Translations under genes and position numbers: made by a program
Shown here: one piece after another, positions 1-11,907 of the stretch
Numbering within the stretch: position 1 is the stretch's first letter
Layout of the letters: each line of letters begins with the position of its first letter
Notes under the pieces: model-generated
What the model was told of the DNA's origin: nothing
Seen by the model: the letters and a program-made list of their open reading frames with translations, nothing else
The model's database searches: none
Assembly (NCBI RefSeq): GCF_963576545.1
Contig: NC_083638.1
Coordinates: 30,155,900-30,219,899 of the forward strand
DNA length: 64,000 bases
DNA from: Limanda limanda
Lineage: Eukaryota; Chordata; Actinopteri; Pleuronectiformes; Pleuronectidae
Direction: 5' to 3'

Positions 1-1680
1 TTTGAGCTCAGGGTGGTATGAAGGGCATACATCATTCTGATTGTCCTGAGAATGATCTATTAGTCTTCACAGATTTCTTTGTCCAATCTCTCTTGGGTGC
101 CACTAGTGTTTTTCTAAATAAATAAAACGAGTATATCCTCATTCAAATACTATATGTGGAGTAAGATGCAGCAGCGAATTCAGGAATAGCATAAATTCTT
201 TTTAGCTTCATAAGCTTAATAATAAGAAATAATGTGCTCTGTCAATTTTCAGTTGGCCTTTTCATTCAGTGGCTTTGAATACAAACCTTTTCTCTGCCCT
301 TCTCTGGTCCCATTCAGCTATATCAGTTCCATATCAGTGCAGTTTATAGTGGAGCAGTGCACTGGTTACCTTCTAGTGTTCACGAGTAAACAGCTGGCGG
401 GTGACATAACCTTTCATGTAGTGCCAGACTGTACGTACACAAATAATTGAAACCCTTGACCCTGTCTAGCAGCACCAGGCTGTAAGTACAAACCTGACAT
501 TTTGATACTGCTCCAGGGGCCCCCTCCACCACTTATTTTTATATTTCAATAATCCATGATGGTCGAGGGAGGAAAAAAAAGAGAGGGGGGAGGCAGGGGA
601 GGTATGTGAGAAATGTGAATGATTAAGATTGTCAAACCAAATAATGCTCTCAGAAGACACACTATAAATCAGGTTTTGTGACATTTTCTAAAAACCCCAG
701 CGCACAATATTGGTGAAGGAAGCTGGTTTCATAGCTGAAACCATCCATGCAATCACAAACACACACACACACACATTTGCCCCAGCCTCAAATGCCATTC
801 ATTCATTATTAATATATAGCATATTTATTTATCTCAGGCTGTACTTCCCCAACCGTTGAACGCCTGTAACCTTTCCAGTGCAATAACCGCATGTGTTTTG
901 AGGTTTTGATAATGGTATCTGGTTGAATGTGTTGGGGCCAGCTGGGAGGACACTCACCAGTGGGAAGGTCAGGGAATGATGGACATTGAATTTGTTGTGG
1001 TGAAAGTACACTAATGCTCCAAGTGACAGGCTGCTTGGGACTGACAGCTATTGACAGCGGTGATAGCAGAAAGCCACAGCACAGCCGCTAACAGTGGAGG
1101 GATGGCGCCTGTTTTGCCATTGACTGGGGCCTGGTCGGTTCAGTCGATGGTTATCTCTTGTCTCTACACCCATCATTATTGCCCCCGCTCTTCCTCTCCC
1201 TTTTTTTTTTAAGCATTCACACTTTAATCATCGCCTCTGAGATGTTGTTTGCTGTCACCTCCACCGAATTTACAACGCCATCAACTGCATTTGCATATCT
1301 CCTAATATGGACATTTCCAATTGAGGCAGACCCCCAACTGCTGATGGCTTGTGTGCTTCAGGGCTGTTATTCCCTCACCACTGCCATCTCCCCCATCACG
1401 GCCACAATGTCCAGATAAGAATGATGAAGTTAATTCCTGACCTCCCGATTGACTCGTTCCAGCCTATTGTCATTTCCTTCATATCAGTGGTGAGTTCAGT
1501 GCAAACTGCAGGAACTGCCCTTGTACCACTTCAGTGTGTTGAATCTGGAAAATGAATGTGCACAATTAATGTGCATTCCCAAACCATACTAAGTGTTTTA
1601 TTAAAGAACAGACAGACCTCTTGCACTCATTTGCTTTCCTGTTGAGTTGGATAAATTAAAAGATGGACACCAGTCTTAAA
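1..1680. other. non-coding DNA, nothing recognised
   Basis: No convincing open frame, splice-bounded exon or recognised repeat was seen. The open frames are short and overlap on both strands. A short (AC)n run lies at 759-775. The stretch fits intron or intergenic DNA. Confidence 0.6.
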
Positions 1681-1689
1681 TCAATAACC

Positions 1690-2180
1690 AGCACAAGATA
1701 CCTGACTGAACATTAGCTTGGCATAACAACAACTGGAAACAGGGGGGAAATGTAAGCCTGAGTCGTAAAAAAGCAAACACTCTTTTTATCTTGTGTCTTT
1801 AATCCAGCAAAAACCTGAGGTTTAAAAATGTTGTGTTATGTATTAAATGTGATATATCGTGTTAATATGAGCTCCAGAGGTGCTGGAGTATTTAGCTACT
1901 TTTAGGACACAACCCGGTTAACTGTTTTCACACTGGTACTGGTCTTTGTGCAAAGGTAATCATCTTAAGTAATAAATAAACATTTTGGAAAATATGATCT
2001 TTTCAAGATTTAGATGAATTCATACTGCTCTAATGTGTGCCTGGTAAGGGTGTATAGCTGGAGCCAGCAGCCAGTTATCTTAGCATAGCATAAAGACTGC
2101 AAACAGACAAACAGCTAGCTCCGTTCAAGGGGACAATAATCGTTCGATCACCATTTCTAAAACTAACTAAATAAAGTCTT
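1690..2180 (+). repeat. old fish interspersed repeat, two partial copies
   Basis: The part at 1981-2180 follows, with many substitutions, a repeat I recognise from many teleost genomes. Its marks are a 'cattttgg.aaatat' start, a 'gctggagccagcagcc' block at about 2057-2072, then 'ttagcataaagactg' and 'aacagctagct'. A second shorter piece of the same pattern ('ttagctt.gcataa..actggaaacaggggg') lies at about 1713-1747. No coding capacity, terminal repeats or target duplications were visible. The family name is not known to me, and the identification rests on memory of the consensus. Confidence 0.5.
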
Positions 2181-4624
2181 TCTAATCTGATTAATCCATA
2201 TGAAGACATGTTGTTAAATACAAGATTACGTGCACATTTTCTACCTTATATATATATATCTGTATATAAACATGTTCAATCAAGGAAACACATCCATACC
2301 ACCCAAGGATCTTTACCCCGTTCCAACACTCATCTCCTCCTCTTGTCCATAGCTGCATGTTATTTTGATACACAGCTGCCATCTGTGTGAAATATTAATG
2401 CAGTGGGCTGATTTGGGGTGTCGAGCAGTGTCACTCATTTGGCTTTTAATCACGCGGCAGGTTGAGAAAAATAGGAGGGAAAATAACTTCCCTTCCTGGG
2501 TGGCTGTCAAAGTCTTCCCAAAGTCATCCGGCACGTAGGGCGTCATGCCTGTCGTCTGTCTCTACCCTCATTGACAGCTGCATTTTTGGCTCATCTCCGA
2601 GTGGCTGAGCACTTTCACGTCTAGCCCCTCTTTCAGCCAAAACAAGTACACCACCCATAAAAAATTAAATACAACACCATCTCAATTCAACACAAGGCCT
2701 TCTTGAGCCACAGAGATGCTCTATTTTCTGCTATATTTCAGTCAACCTGGTTGCATTAGGAAAAGCATTTGTATTACTGACCACTGGCAGTGATCAGTGA
2801 CTTAGCCAGAACATTTGACGGTAAATAGCTGCATTGTTTGTGTATTGCATTGAATATAACAACATGGTGTCCCTGGGAGTTACAAATGCAGTAAGGCATT
2901 ACTTTACAGAAAATACATTTCTAAAAACCAACATTTAAAAATATGTTGTAGATGTTTAATTTTAATTTAGTTGGCTGCAATAAACATCTCTCATATAATA
3001 AGAAAGATGATTCAAAGGAACAAAGGGTCCAATCTATGATTAATGAGATTGCATTTATAATTGTGCAAAATAGCATAAGCATAATTGTGACATTAATCAG
3101 CAGTCCCCCATTGACAGCATTAACGTTCTAGTGATTTCAATGTACAACTCTATGCTGATTTTTCAAATCTATAGGCTGTGTCTTTTTTAAAGCAAATAAA
3201 GAATCTGCTATATTCACGATGAAAGATGGACACCATTTTTATATTTCCCTACTCTCCTTCTGAATTTATTTGATCCCTCCATGCCCCATTATCTGGGTTT
3301 TTAATAAGGGCATCTAATTAATATTTATGGCATAATTGCCTGTTTTCTACTTTATTTTCTTGAGGAAGAAGCAACAAGGCTAAAATACTGCTGTTGTTAA
3401 TTAAGACAAATGCATTAATTATTAAAGATGCAAACATGTCAAGCAAGCATAACTAATTATTCTAGCGTGTTAACAGTTGTTTAATGTTAGCAGCAGCTGA
3501 ATTATTTAGAGCACATGTGCCATATTTGGATTGTTTGAAATGTGCCGTGGTAAGTGGGGTGAGGAAAGTCGCAGCAGGATCTCACAATAGCTGAGTGAAA
3601 AAAAGCAACAGGAAAAAACCTTACAGATGGGGCCCATCTGACTATAATTGCTCATTACAGGTGAATGTGAATGGGATGAGAATGTGGAAGGAAGAAATGG
3701 TGTTAATTTACGCACTACAAACTGTCAGGTTTTGGCCAAGGTAATGCAGAAGCTGTTTCTGAATGTGTGTGACGTGTTTCTTTTTTTGGAGTTGGACGGA
3801 AAGGCATCAGGGATTGAAGGTAACTGGATGTGACGGCAAACAATTTATGTTGTTATGTCTTAATTGTCACCTGATGTGCATGCAATCTGGAATGCTGTCA
3901 TAAAAAAGAGATGCTTCCTCTCACTGGAGTACGAGGATGAGGTGTGAAGACAAACAAGTTTGATTTGTTCAAAGCCGTACACAGTGGCGTGGGTTTGACA
4001 AATTTAGGCCTTATAATCAAGTCTGAGTGTGATGCCTGTCAGTCTGTAATTTGTGACTGAACAGTCAATGAAGTCCCTCATGTTTAGCTACAGTACATAA
4101 ACTATGTACCACCTAGACAACAGAATCACACTACACATGACACCTCCGCACCTCACATAAGCACACTTTCCTGCCTACACGCACAGAGATCTTAATACAA
4201 AGTCCAATTAAGTTGCTTTAATGGGGATCAGCACTGTACCGATGATTTCAGCCCATGAAAACTGTCATATGAAAATTGTCAATTAGTCAAAAGCTGAAAA
4301 CGCTGTCACTTTTAATCATTCTTTGTCTGTAGTTTCCCACTTGTCTTTCAGCTTGCACACTGTGATATATGTCAAGTGTGATGGTCTCCATAAAAGCAAT
4401 TACATCAACCTCAATATAATCGTCATTAAATAAATCAAGAAGTAAACATCCATATGCTCTGTCTCCCATCAGGTACAAAGGCTCCATTTTGAACGCCTAA
4501 AGAGAAAAAAATATTTTTCTGTCTTATGTGAGAAGTGGTGCATTTTAATCTTTTCTTTTGTCTTTTCACTTGATTTTCTTGGCACAGTCATTACCCAAAT
4601 CAGAAAAGTATTTGAGGACTAATG
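2181..4624. other. non-coding DNA with an AT-rich block
   Basis: No gene was seen. From about 2900 to 3480 the sequence is unusually AT-rich and holds many TAATTA/ATTAAT homeodomain-type cores ('catctaattaatattta' near 3310, 'gttaattaagac' near 3396, 'gcattaattatt' near 3412). This is the texture of a developmental enhancer, but conservation cannot be judged from one sequence. Confidence 0.4.
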
Positions 4625-4657
4625 AAAAAAGTTGCTCAACAAATTCAGCTTCAATAA

Positions 4658-4688
<31 letters not shown>

Positions 4689-4890
4689 ACTTTATTTATA
4701 TAGCACATTTTAAAACAACCGTTTTAAATGCTTGACAAACGGGCAAATCAGAACAAGAATGCAAAACATCGGAGACAACAAGCAAAATAATACAATAGCA
4801 TATTAAATCAAAGACAGACAAATGATATGGTACAATTTATTGATATATATATATATTTATAGAAGCTGAATTTGTTGAGCAACTTTATAT
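4625..4890. repeat. long inverted repeat flanking a 160-bp unit
   Basis: The left arm, about 4625-4680, reads 'agttgctcaacaaattcag' then 'cttc' and an (AT)n run. The right arm, about 4842-4890, is its reverse complement ('ctgaatttgttgagcaact') preceded by an (AT)n run. Over roughly 40 bases the arms differ at about one position. Between them lies the repeat unit 4687-4846. The whole can fold into a hairpin with an AT-rich stem. It does not look like a terminal-inverted-repeat transposon: no target duplication is visible outside the arms, and the arms are mostly microsatellite. Confidence 0.85.
4687..4846 (+). repeat. 160-bp dispersed repeat, copy 1
   Basis: This 160-base unit begins 'taactttatttatatagcac' and ends 'tttattgatat'. 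It matches 6418-6577 base for base at a constant offset of 1731, except position 4774 (g here, c at 6505). Its first part ('tttatatagcac.tttt.aaacaac') resembles the tail of a common fish short interspersed repeat. There is no open frame. Copy 1 sits inside the loop of the inverted repeat at 4625-4890. Confidence 0.9.
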
Positions 4891-5101
4891 ATATATATTT
4901 ATATATATACTAACACACCCGCACACATCCGCTCCCTCTAGTATGATTTATAAGCTGATTCTGACATGTGGGCACAGTTACACTCATTTTCTTCTATATA
5001 TTTTTTGCCAAGGTCATTGGCAAGCAAACCCCCTTCAAGTTTTTCCAGCACCATCCCCTTTCGTCCTCCTTCCATCCCTCCGTCCCTCCCTCCTCCTTCA
5101 G

Positions 5102-5212
5102 CCTGATGGCCCCATGAATCATCCCGTCTTCCCCATCGAACTCCCCGATGCCTCCTTCCCACCACAGCCACCCCAACTTCCCCAATCCTTCTTCATTCCC
5201 GCTAACAATTTG
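5102..5212 (+). CDS. possible internal exon, proline-rich, unknown
   Basis: A long pyrimidine tract (about 5054-5099) ends in CAG at 5099-5101. It is followed by exactly 111 bases, 37 codons in phase 0, and then G|GTAATG as a donor-like site at 5213. The frame reads PDGPMNHPVFPIELPDAS and onward, with PPQPPQLPQ and a final IPANNL, mostly with C-ending codons. No known domain is recognised. Because the DNA is pyrimidine-rich, proline and serine codons and an acceptor-like tract are expected by chance, so this is a candidate only. No partner exon was identified on this strand. Confidence 0.22.
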
Positions 5213-6417
5213 GTAATGAAATATTGATTTTTAGTTAGATTCAAATGGATGTTATTAACTTTGCATTGATAAATCACTCCCATCTCTTGCTCCTTCATCT
5301 CCCCCCTCTCTGTTTTGGATAGAGTGCTGGTAGGAACACCTGATTCACATTGAAGCCTGGAGGCCTGATTTGCTACATGACCTACAATGCTCCTTTTGGA
5401 GGCCACTTCTTGTTTTCCTCCCTTACACACTCACTCCTTCACTCACACACACAGGCTCCTCGCATTAAAAGCTGTGAATGGATACTGATTACCTACTGTG
5501 GTCAATGACAGTGGCTTATAACATATTTTATTGAATGTTGTGAACTCAGAGGAAGTGCCCTTTTCAGAGTGAGCCATGCGTGGCATTGCAATGTCCTCTG
5601 CAGCTAAAGGCAAACATGATTGGGCTCTCACTACAAAATGAAATGTTTTAAAGTGGTGAGGTGCAGATGCTGTATGGTCCATCCTGATCCTTGTTTATTT
5701 ATTTATTAATCGATTTATTTATTTAGCAGATACAAAACAAAAACAGGTCAAAAACAAACTAATTTAGATTTATCAGAAATGTTGTGCTCAGGTTAAGATC
5801 AAGGGCAGAAATGCCAGTGAGAGAATAGGGAGGTTTCACAAAAAGCATAAAATGAAAGCATAACTAAAGCAAATGATTTCCTCCAGCTCATCATATCCAG
5901 TTATCTGGCTGACCCAGCAACCAGCTGACTCTTGCTGACTTGTTTAAAATGGGGAGAATTTTAATCCTTCAAATGTAAACAAATGCATTTCAGTGATGAT
6001 GGTGACAGAAGCATTCTCACTTTGGCAAACAGTCAAGAGACCTCAGCCCAGTGACCTCTGACCGAACATCATGTCATGTTCTGTAGCTGAAGTGCTACGT
6101 AGGGGAAACTGCTATTGGGTTTTATTATTGGTAGAATGATGTTATTTGGCTCTGATCTCATAAAATATTTTTGTGTCATTATTTCTTATGAAATAATGCA
6201 GATTTTTGAGACAGCAATAGTAAAGACATGATTGTAAAGGGCAAAAAAGAGGGATGGACAGCAGAGTCTGCTGGTCAGATCATGGTTTGGGACGTTATCA
6301 TATCTTTTCATCGCCAACCTGTCAACAACCAGAAATCAACAGAAATTTGATTACACTGATTAACCACAGCATAGTGTGATTAGCTTAAACTAGTAATACT
6401 GATATTAACAATAGTAA
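5213..6417. other. non-coding DNA, nothing recognised
   Basis: No gene was seen. A short (TTTA)n tract lies at about 5695-5727. The remaining open frames are short and unsupported. Confidence 0.6.
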
Positions 6418-6577
6418 TAACTTTATTTATATAGCACATTTTAAAACAACCGTTTTAAATGCTTGACAAACGGGCAAATCAGAACAAGAATGCAAAACAT
6501 CGGACACAACAAGCAAAATAATACAATAGCATATTAAATCAAAGACAGACAAATGATATGGTACAATTTATTGATAT
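6418..6577 (+). repeat. 160-bp dispersed repeat, copy 2
   Basis: This is the same 160-base unit as 4687-4846, with a single difference at 6505. Unlike copy 1 it is not flanked by the inverted arms; it runs into ordinary AT-rich sequence on both sides. The near-identity over a 1.7-kb spacing implies a recent duplication or gene conversion rather than two old insertions. Confidence 0.9.
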
Positions 6578-8101
6578 CATTATTGATAATTGAAAAAGAA
6601 TGACAAAGAAAAAGAATAAAAGAAATATGATAATAGCTAAAAAAGGCTACTGTACTGTGCAGGAGTGGTTATTTTAGTTGATAAAGAGCAGTCAATGCAA
6701 ATACGTCACAATTTTTATTTCACATTTTTTTATACGAGTTAAACTGCAATTATGGAATCATCCCATGGTTTAAATCAACTAAGTGTAATACATATATTTT
6801 TCTAATTATAAGCCACAGCATTTTACAGCTCTTTCTCTGTCACGTTAATAATTTTAATTTAAATATTAACTGGAATGTAAAGAAAAGCAAAGGGATTGTT
6901 TGAGTGACAGTGCTTCTCTCTGGTTTGAGTCAAAGGTCCACAATGACTGTCATTGTATTTAATTCCAGACCCTTTCCATATTTGTATGCGTAAGTTTACT
7001 ATTCACAATTACTAAGTATAGCTCCAGTTTAACACCTAAATGAAGGAACTATCAGTGCCTGTAATTTGTCTTTAGTGTTAGATGATGTTTTGTCTCTGAC
7101 AGAATTGCTGAAATGGAGCTGTCGGCGGGAAGACAGACTTTGAACACGAAGGCTTTCATTGAATAACGGGTGTAGTCTATGTTCAACAATTTGTTTGTTT
7201 ATTTGGCCGCCTCTGTGTTTTGATATTTCTTGGTTCTTGCACACTTTTCTTTGGTGTCCTTCCTGTAAACAAAACTAAAATTTTACATTTTTATAAAAAA
7301 ATTATATTTCCTATTACTCCAAACCACTGTAGCATCTGTTTCAGCCCATGTTCAGTTGCCTATTGATGTTCCTGTGTCCTGTTGAACAGCAATTTCTTAC
7401 CATAAAAAAGGCTGAGCCGAAATCATAAATATATTTACTATGTATTTGTCACAATTATCACACTAACTGTGGGACTCTTATTTCCATTGTAGTGTACCTA
7501 ACCTACTATCTGGTATCAAATACCCTGCGCATCAACTTAAAAAATAATACAATTGTGATAACACGGTTTTTGATCATTCAACATTTTATTGAAATTGACA
7601 AGCCAGTTGTTTTTGTATATTATTTATGCATAAATGAGTTTTCAGCAGTGCCTGTTTCATAGCATCCTGCCTCACCACCACCACCTCCACCAAACCCAGA
7701 ATTAAAAACAAGTACTTGACACAAGATGGACGTAGTGGACAGGCAGAGCCCTGGGGACACAACTGGGGTTGCATATGAGGCGTCTGTTACTGGGAGGGCC
7801 ATTTACATTTCTCTCTGCGCATTTTCACTGACAGCGACACAATTTCCTGTTCCATCTGGCGAACTTTTGACTGGGAGCCAGGGACTGAAATGTAATCTTT
7901 TGTGCACGCAGTGCACTCGGCCTCCCCAGAGTATTTCCCCACCAAAACCTTGAACTGTGCTCGGGTAATCTTTTATTCCACGGTCCTGCTGTTTTTAGCC
8001 TGTGAAACAATGGAGCACTCGAAAACAGACTGACTAATATCCTGGCCATAAGATTACTCCACTGTCCCCAGGTCGGATTATGCTCATACGTGCGTGCACA
8101 A
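6578..8101. other. non-coding DNA, nothing recognised
   Basis: No gene was seen. Short open frames around 7590-7950 overlap on both strands and lack splice or codon support. Confidence 0.55.
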
Positions 8102-8132
8102 ACACACACAAACACACACACACACACACACA
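8102..8132. repeat. (AC)n microsatellite
   Basis: A dinucleotide run of about 31 bases with one interruption (AAAC). Confidence 0.95.
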
Positions 8133-8520
8133 GAATAGGCTAGAAGAATTTAGATTACTAGCCACGGTTTCTTGACCATCTGCTTGACAGTCATTTTGTT
8201 CTTGAGTGTTTCCATTTTTTACATTAGATGTGTTTTTTCCAATCACACCCTGCTGGGAGTTTGAAGGAGAGAGTGGGGGGTGGGGGTGTCGAGGAGTCTC
8301 TACCATGACCTGGAATGTGGCTGGAAAACGTTGGGTTTGAGGTCATGTTGATAACTTGGGACAAAGGTTCACTGTAGATTTACAGTAACAAGTAAACATG
8401 GCATACCACTGTGATTTATGTTTAGACAACAGATCACTGCCATGTAGCTTCCCACATAATGACACACACACGCAATGTGAGTACTGGCTTGTTTGTGACA
8501 ACAAATGTCACAATTTAGAA

Positions 8521-8645
8521 AGATGGATAGGTGGATAGATGGATAGATGGATAGATAGATAGATAGATAGATAGATGGATAGATGGATAGATGGTTAGAT
8601 AGATAGATGGATAGATGGATAGATAGATATATGGATAGATGGCTA
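8521..8645. repeat. (GATA/GATG)n tetranucleotide array
   Basis: About 125 bases of tandem GATA-type tetramers mixed with GATG units, with a few single-base variants. The serine/isoleucine/histidine-rich frame read from the opposite strand is only a translation of this array. Confidence 0.95.
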
Positions 8646-8681
8646 GTCGTGGGACTCCAGAGATAAAGGTCATCCAATAAC

Positions 8682-8790
8682 TATCTTAGTCCTTGGGCAA
8701 AATGCTGAGCCCCAAATTTTCCCCTGCTGGTTGGGCTGACAGTATATGACTGGTGTGTGATAGTAAAAGCGTGCATCATGACAGACTTGG
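8682..8790 (+). mobile_element. SINE fragment (body segment)
   Basis: It carries the body motif 'tccttgggcaaaatgctgag' followed by a 'cccaaatttt' stretch. This is a mutated version of the 'gtccttgggcaagatactga' block shared with the SINE copies at 20350-20475 and 46485-46560. The tRNA-like head is missing. Boundaries are approximate. Confidence 0.5.
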
Positions 8791-11549
8791 TAGTTTCACT
8801 ATGATGACAGTGAGCACTTTACAGATGGTGCATTATGTAAAACCTAAATCTATAAGGATACTGTCCACTTGTCCTGAGGAGAGTTGTTTGGAATCAACCA
8901 ATATCTCTGTTACTCAGGATGATTCACTGAGTCACAAATGCTTTCTCCTGAAGAAGATCTCAGACAGTGAGGTCTTTGGAGTATCAGGGGAACAATTTTT
9001 AGAGGAAAGTTGTAATTAATCAGAACAAACAAAACCCTAAACTCTCAATGTCTATAAACTAATATAGTTTTCTCCTGGGGTTAAATACAGGGTGTATTTG
9101 GGTGTACTGTCTATACATTTCATGTTAAAACATGTTTAAGTGAGAATAAATTGATGAAAGATATAGATGTGGCTGTTATTGTTAAATTCTACCACAGCAT
9201 AATTCTATATATCAGCGATCAATCAAGTGATCTTTATAAAAGTGATCAATACAAGCAGTAGGAGGCACCCAGTAAAACTATAAAACAGAGTTATGATGGC
9301 ACATCATATAATCCTACTACATCCCCATAGATGGTTTTACGATAGTGTGACCTTTGTTAGTCTCTGGAAGATGTACACCCCTTCCCTTGCACCCTGGCTC
9401 AGTACTAGGACAAATTAAATCTAGATAGGAGTGCTGTATTAAGTAGGGAGACTGTCTCATGCTCCATGTAGATAACCTTGTGTTATTAGCTCCCCGATGG
9501 CCAATCAATACGCCACTTCCTAGCAACTGAGGATGAGTATAGTCCCTCACCTAGATAATCATCTCTCACTGTCTGACACTGAGCAATTGGTTGCCTCTCA
9601 ATCCCATGGTTGACGAGGATGGTTTGCATATTAAAAACACTGAACATCATTCTGAACAGAGAGAACAAACATGCATATACATAATATTTTGAGATAATTG
9701 AGCTGGGATGCATCTCCAAACCCCAAGGAACAAAAATAGCTTGATAAAGAGAAGCTGGGAATGGTCGCTGATTAAAGTGTGCTGTTGATCATTGCTGTGA
9801 TGCTGTGCATAGTGATGGAAGGATGGTGTTTATGACTTTGTTGGGAAAGATCTGCTGCAGAGAGTTGAGTCCCCGATGGCCATCTCTCTGTGGAGTGGAG
9901 ACATCATCTTCCCACTGAGCGGCGGGTCCCCGGCGGATAGAATTGACATGGATGACGAGGATGGTGATGATGTTTAAACAGAAAAAAACTCCCTGTCCAT
10001 CTGTCCACATCCGCACTTCTGCTTCCTCTCATGCTGCTGCTCTTTTTCCATTTTCTGTTCTCTTTCTCCTCCTGCAACCACAGTCACAGCCTACTTTTCT
10101 CTTCTAACGAACTCACAAGTGCCAAACAGCTTCATGTGTTTATACATATAGACTTATTATAATGCAAGATGTACAAGCAATCACCCCCCCCCCCCCCCCC
10201 ACTCCGCTCTGATTGCTCTTTGTTCTTGGTTGCTGCAGTTTGCAAGCTTTGATCATTATTATTTTTCACTACATTGTATTAACTTAATGTTAGGACATGG
10301 ACTTGAATCAGAGTAGCCTGAAGACAAGCTGGAAGTCTGCATTCAATACACTCAATGTTGACCGTTACATTGTCGAGATGCTGCCCTTAACATTTTAATG
10401 AATTGATATGTGTGCTACAAGAGACATAAATCTTAGAGGGAGTCATGAGTGGGTAATTGTTGTAGAAGTTGTAGAAAGCAACTACAATAGACAATCGGAG
10501 ACTGCCGTCCACTTTTTTCCAGTTGTCAGTATTTTTTATTTAATGTTAGAACTTAAAAAACCTTGTGAGACAGTTGTCCCTGAAAAATAAGAGTAAAATC
10601 ACTAGAGCAGCAGGAATAATGTTGAAGGCTTATTAATGATCAACTTGCCAGGTTTGTGTTTTCTTTCACCTCTATTTGGTTTTGACAAGTATCAGAAATA
10701 TAAGATAATGAAGAGAGCACAGCTCAGTGCCTTGCTGTAAACACAACATATGCCTATTTTATTGACATAATAATACTTCACTTTATTCTCTTTAAAAACT
10801 CACAGCAAAGGTGGTCTATAAGAAGCATTGTGTTAATAGTCAGTAGTGGTTTTAACTTAACTGACTGCTGCTCCTTGAGGAGAAGGTTATCAACAAAAAA
10901 CATCTTATGGACATAATTCAACCCCATGTCCCTGTCAAATATGGTTATAAGCAGTTATCATTGTAATGAAGGACTGTATTTAAGGGGTTACATGGAAATG
11001 GGTGGGCCAGTCCCCCTGTCAGTGGACCGACTGGAATACAGAAACATCACCAACTGAATCATCAACAAATCTGGTACATGAAGAAGATCTGAACTTGTGA
11101 TATGATAGAGGTTAGTTGCCAATAAATTCACACTCAAATTGGCTCTTGACAAAATAAGCATTAACTGCCATTATTACTAATGATAATGGAAACTGCCATA
11201 TTTTGGTGTGTTTAAAGAGTATTCATTTAGCAAAATTGCACCAAATTATCTTCACACAAGGAATATGGATTCCTAACAGCTCTGAAGCATTTTACTTGAC
11301 ACTGCTATTCTTGCGTCCCTGCAGTAGGGTTAGACAAACACACAAACAACAGATCAAATAATTCATGTGCATGCTCAGCCACAGAATTTCTAAAACTTTT
11401 ACTCGAACATAACCCAACAATTCTAATGACCTCTGTCGTCTAGACTGGAGTTTCTTAATGTCACTTGGAATCAGACCCCGGCTGTCAGAGTAGAGTTTAG
11501 ATGTATCTGTCATCACTCTGTCTCTGCCTCCCATGGTGGTACTGAGGGT
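8791..11549. other. non-coding DNA with a C17 run
   Basis: No gene was seen. There is a C homopolymer of 17 at 10184-10200. The rest is AT-rich without recognised repeats. Confidence 0.55.
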
Positions 11550-11551
11550 AT

Positions 11552-11907
11552 GTGGGTTTGTGCCAGTCTTACAAGGGCAACATTAAGCCGCAATGCGAGT
11601 GTCAAAGTGAGAGAACATATGGAGATCACTGCCAGAAGTGGCAGCACTTGTGTTTCCAAGATGGAAGCTGGATGGTGGATTTTGCAGAAGCTGACAGCGA
11701 GCGAGAGCGCATCCACAGGGGCTGCCGTTCCTGGGGCACGGCTGTGGCCATGCGCCAGGGGATCTGCAGAGGAACACCAAACTTGCAGGGGTTTGGGGGT
11801 GGACGCTGTCATTGCTGGATCAGTGGAAGATGTGGACACCATGGACCCAGGTTCAGTACCCAACACTCATGGGATAATTCAAATGGAGAACAGAAGCTGG
11901 GGCTGGT
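11552..11907 (+). other. cysteine-rich open stretch, possible exon or relic
   Basis: A GC-richer island within AT-rich DNA stays open in at least three frames. One plus frame is cysteine-rich and includes CECQSERTYGDHC, which resembles the C-terminal half of an EGF-like domain (C-x-C-x8-C with a YG pair), later GGRCHCWISGRCGHHG. A donor-like G|GTAACC follows at about 11908. No clear acceptor precedes it: the nearest AGs lack a pyrimidine tract. Openness in several frames weakens the coding case. It could be a decayed exon, a retrocopy fragment, or chance. I do not recognise a gene. Confidence 0.2.
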
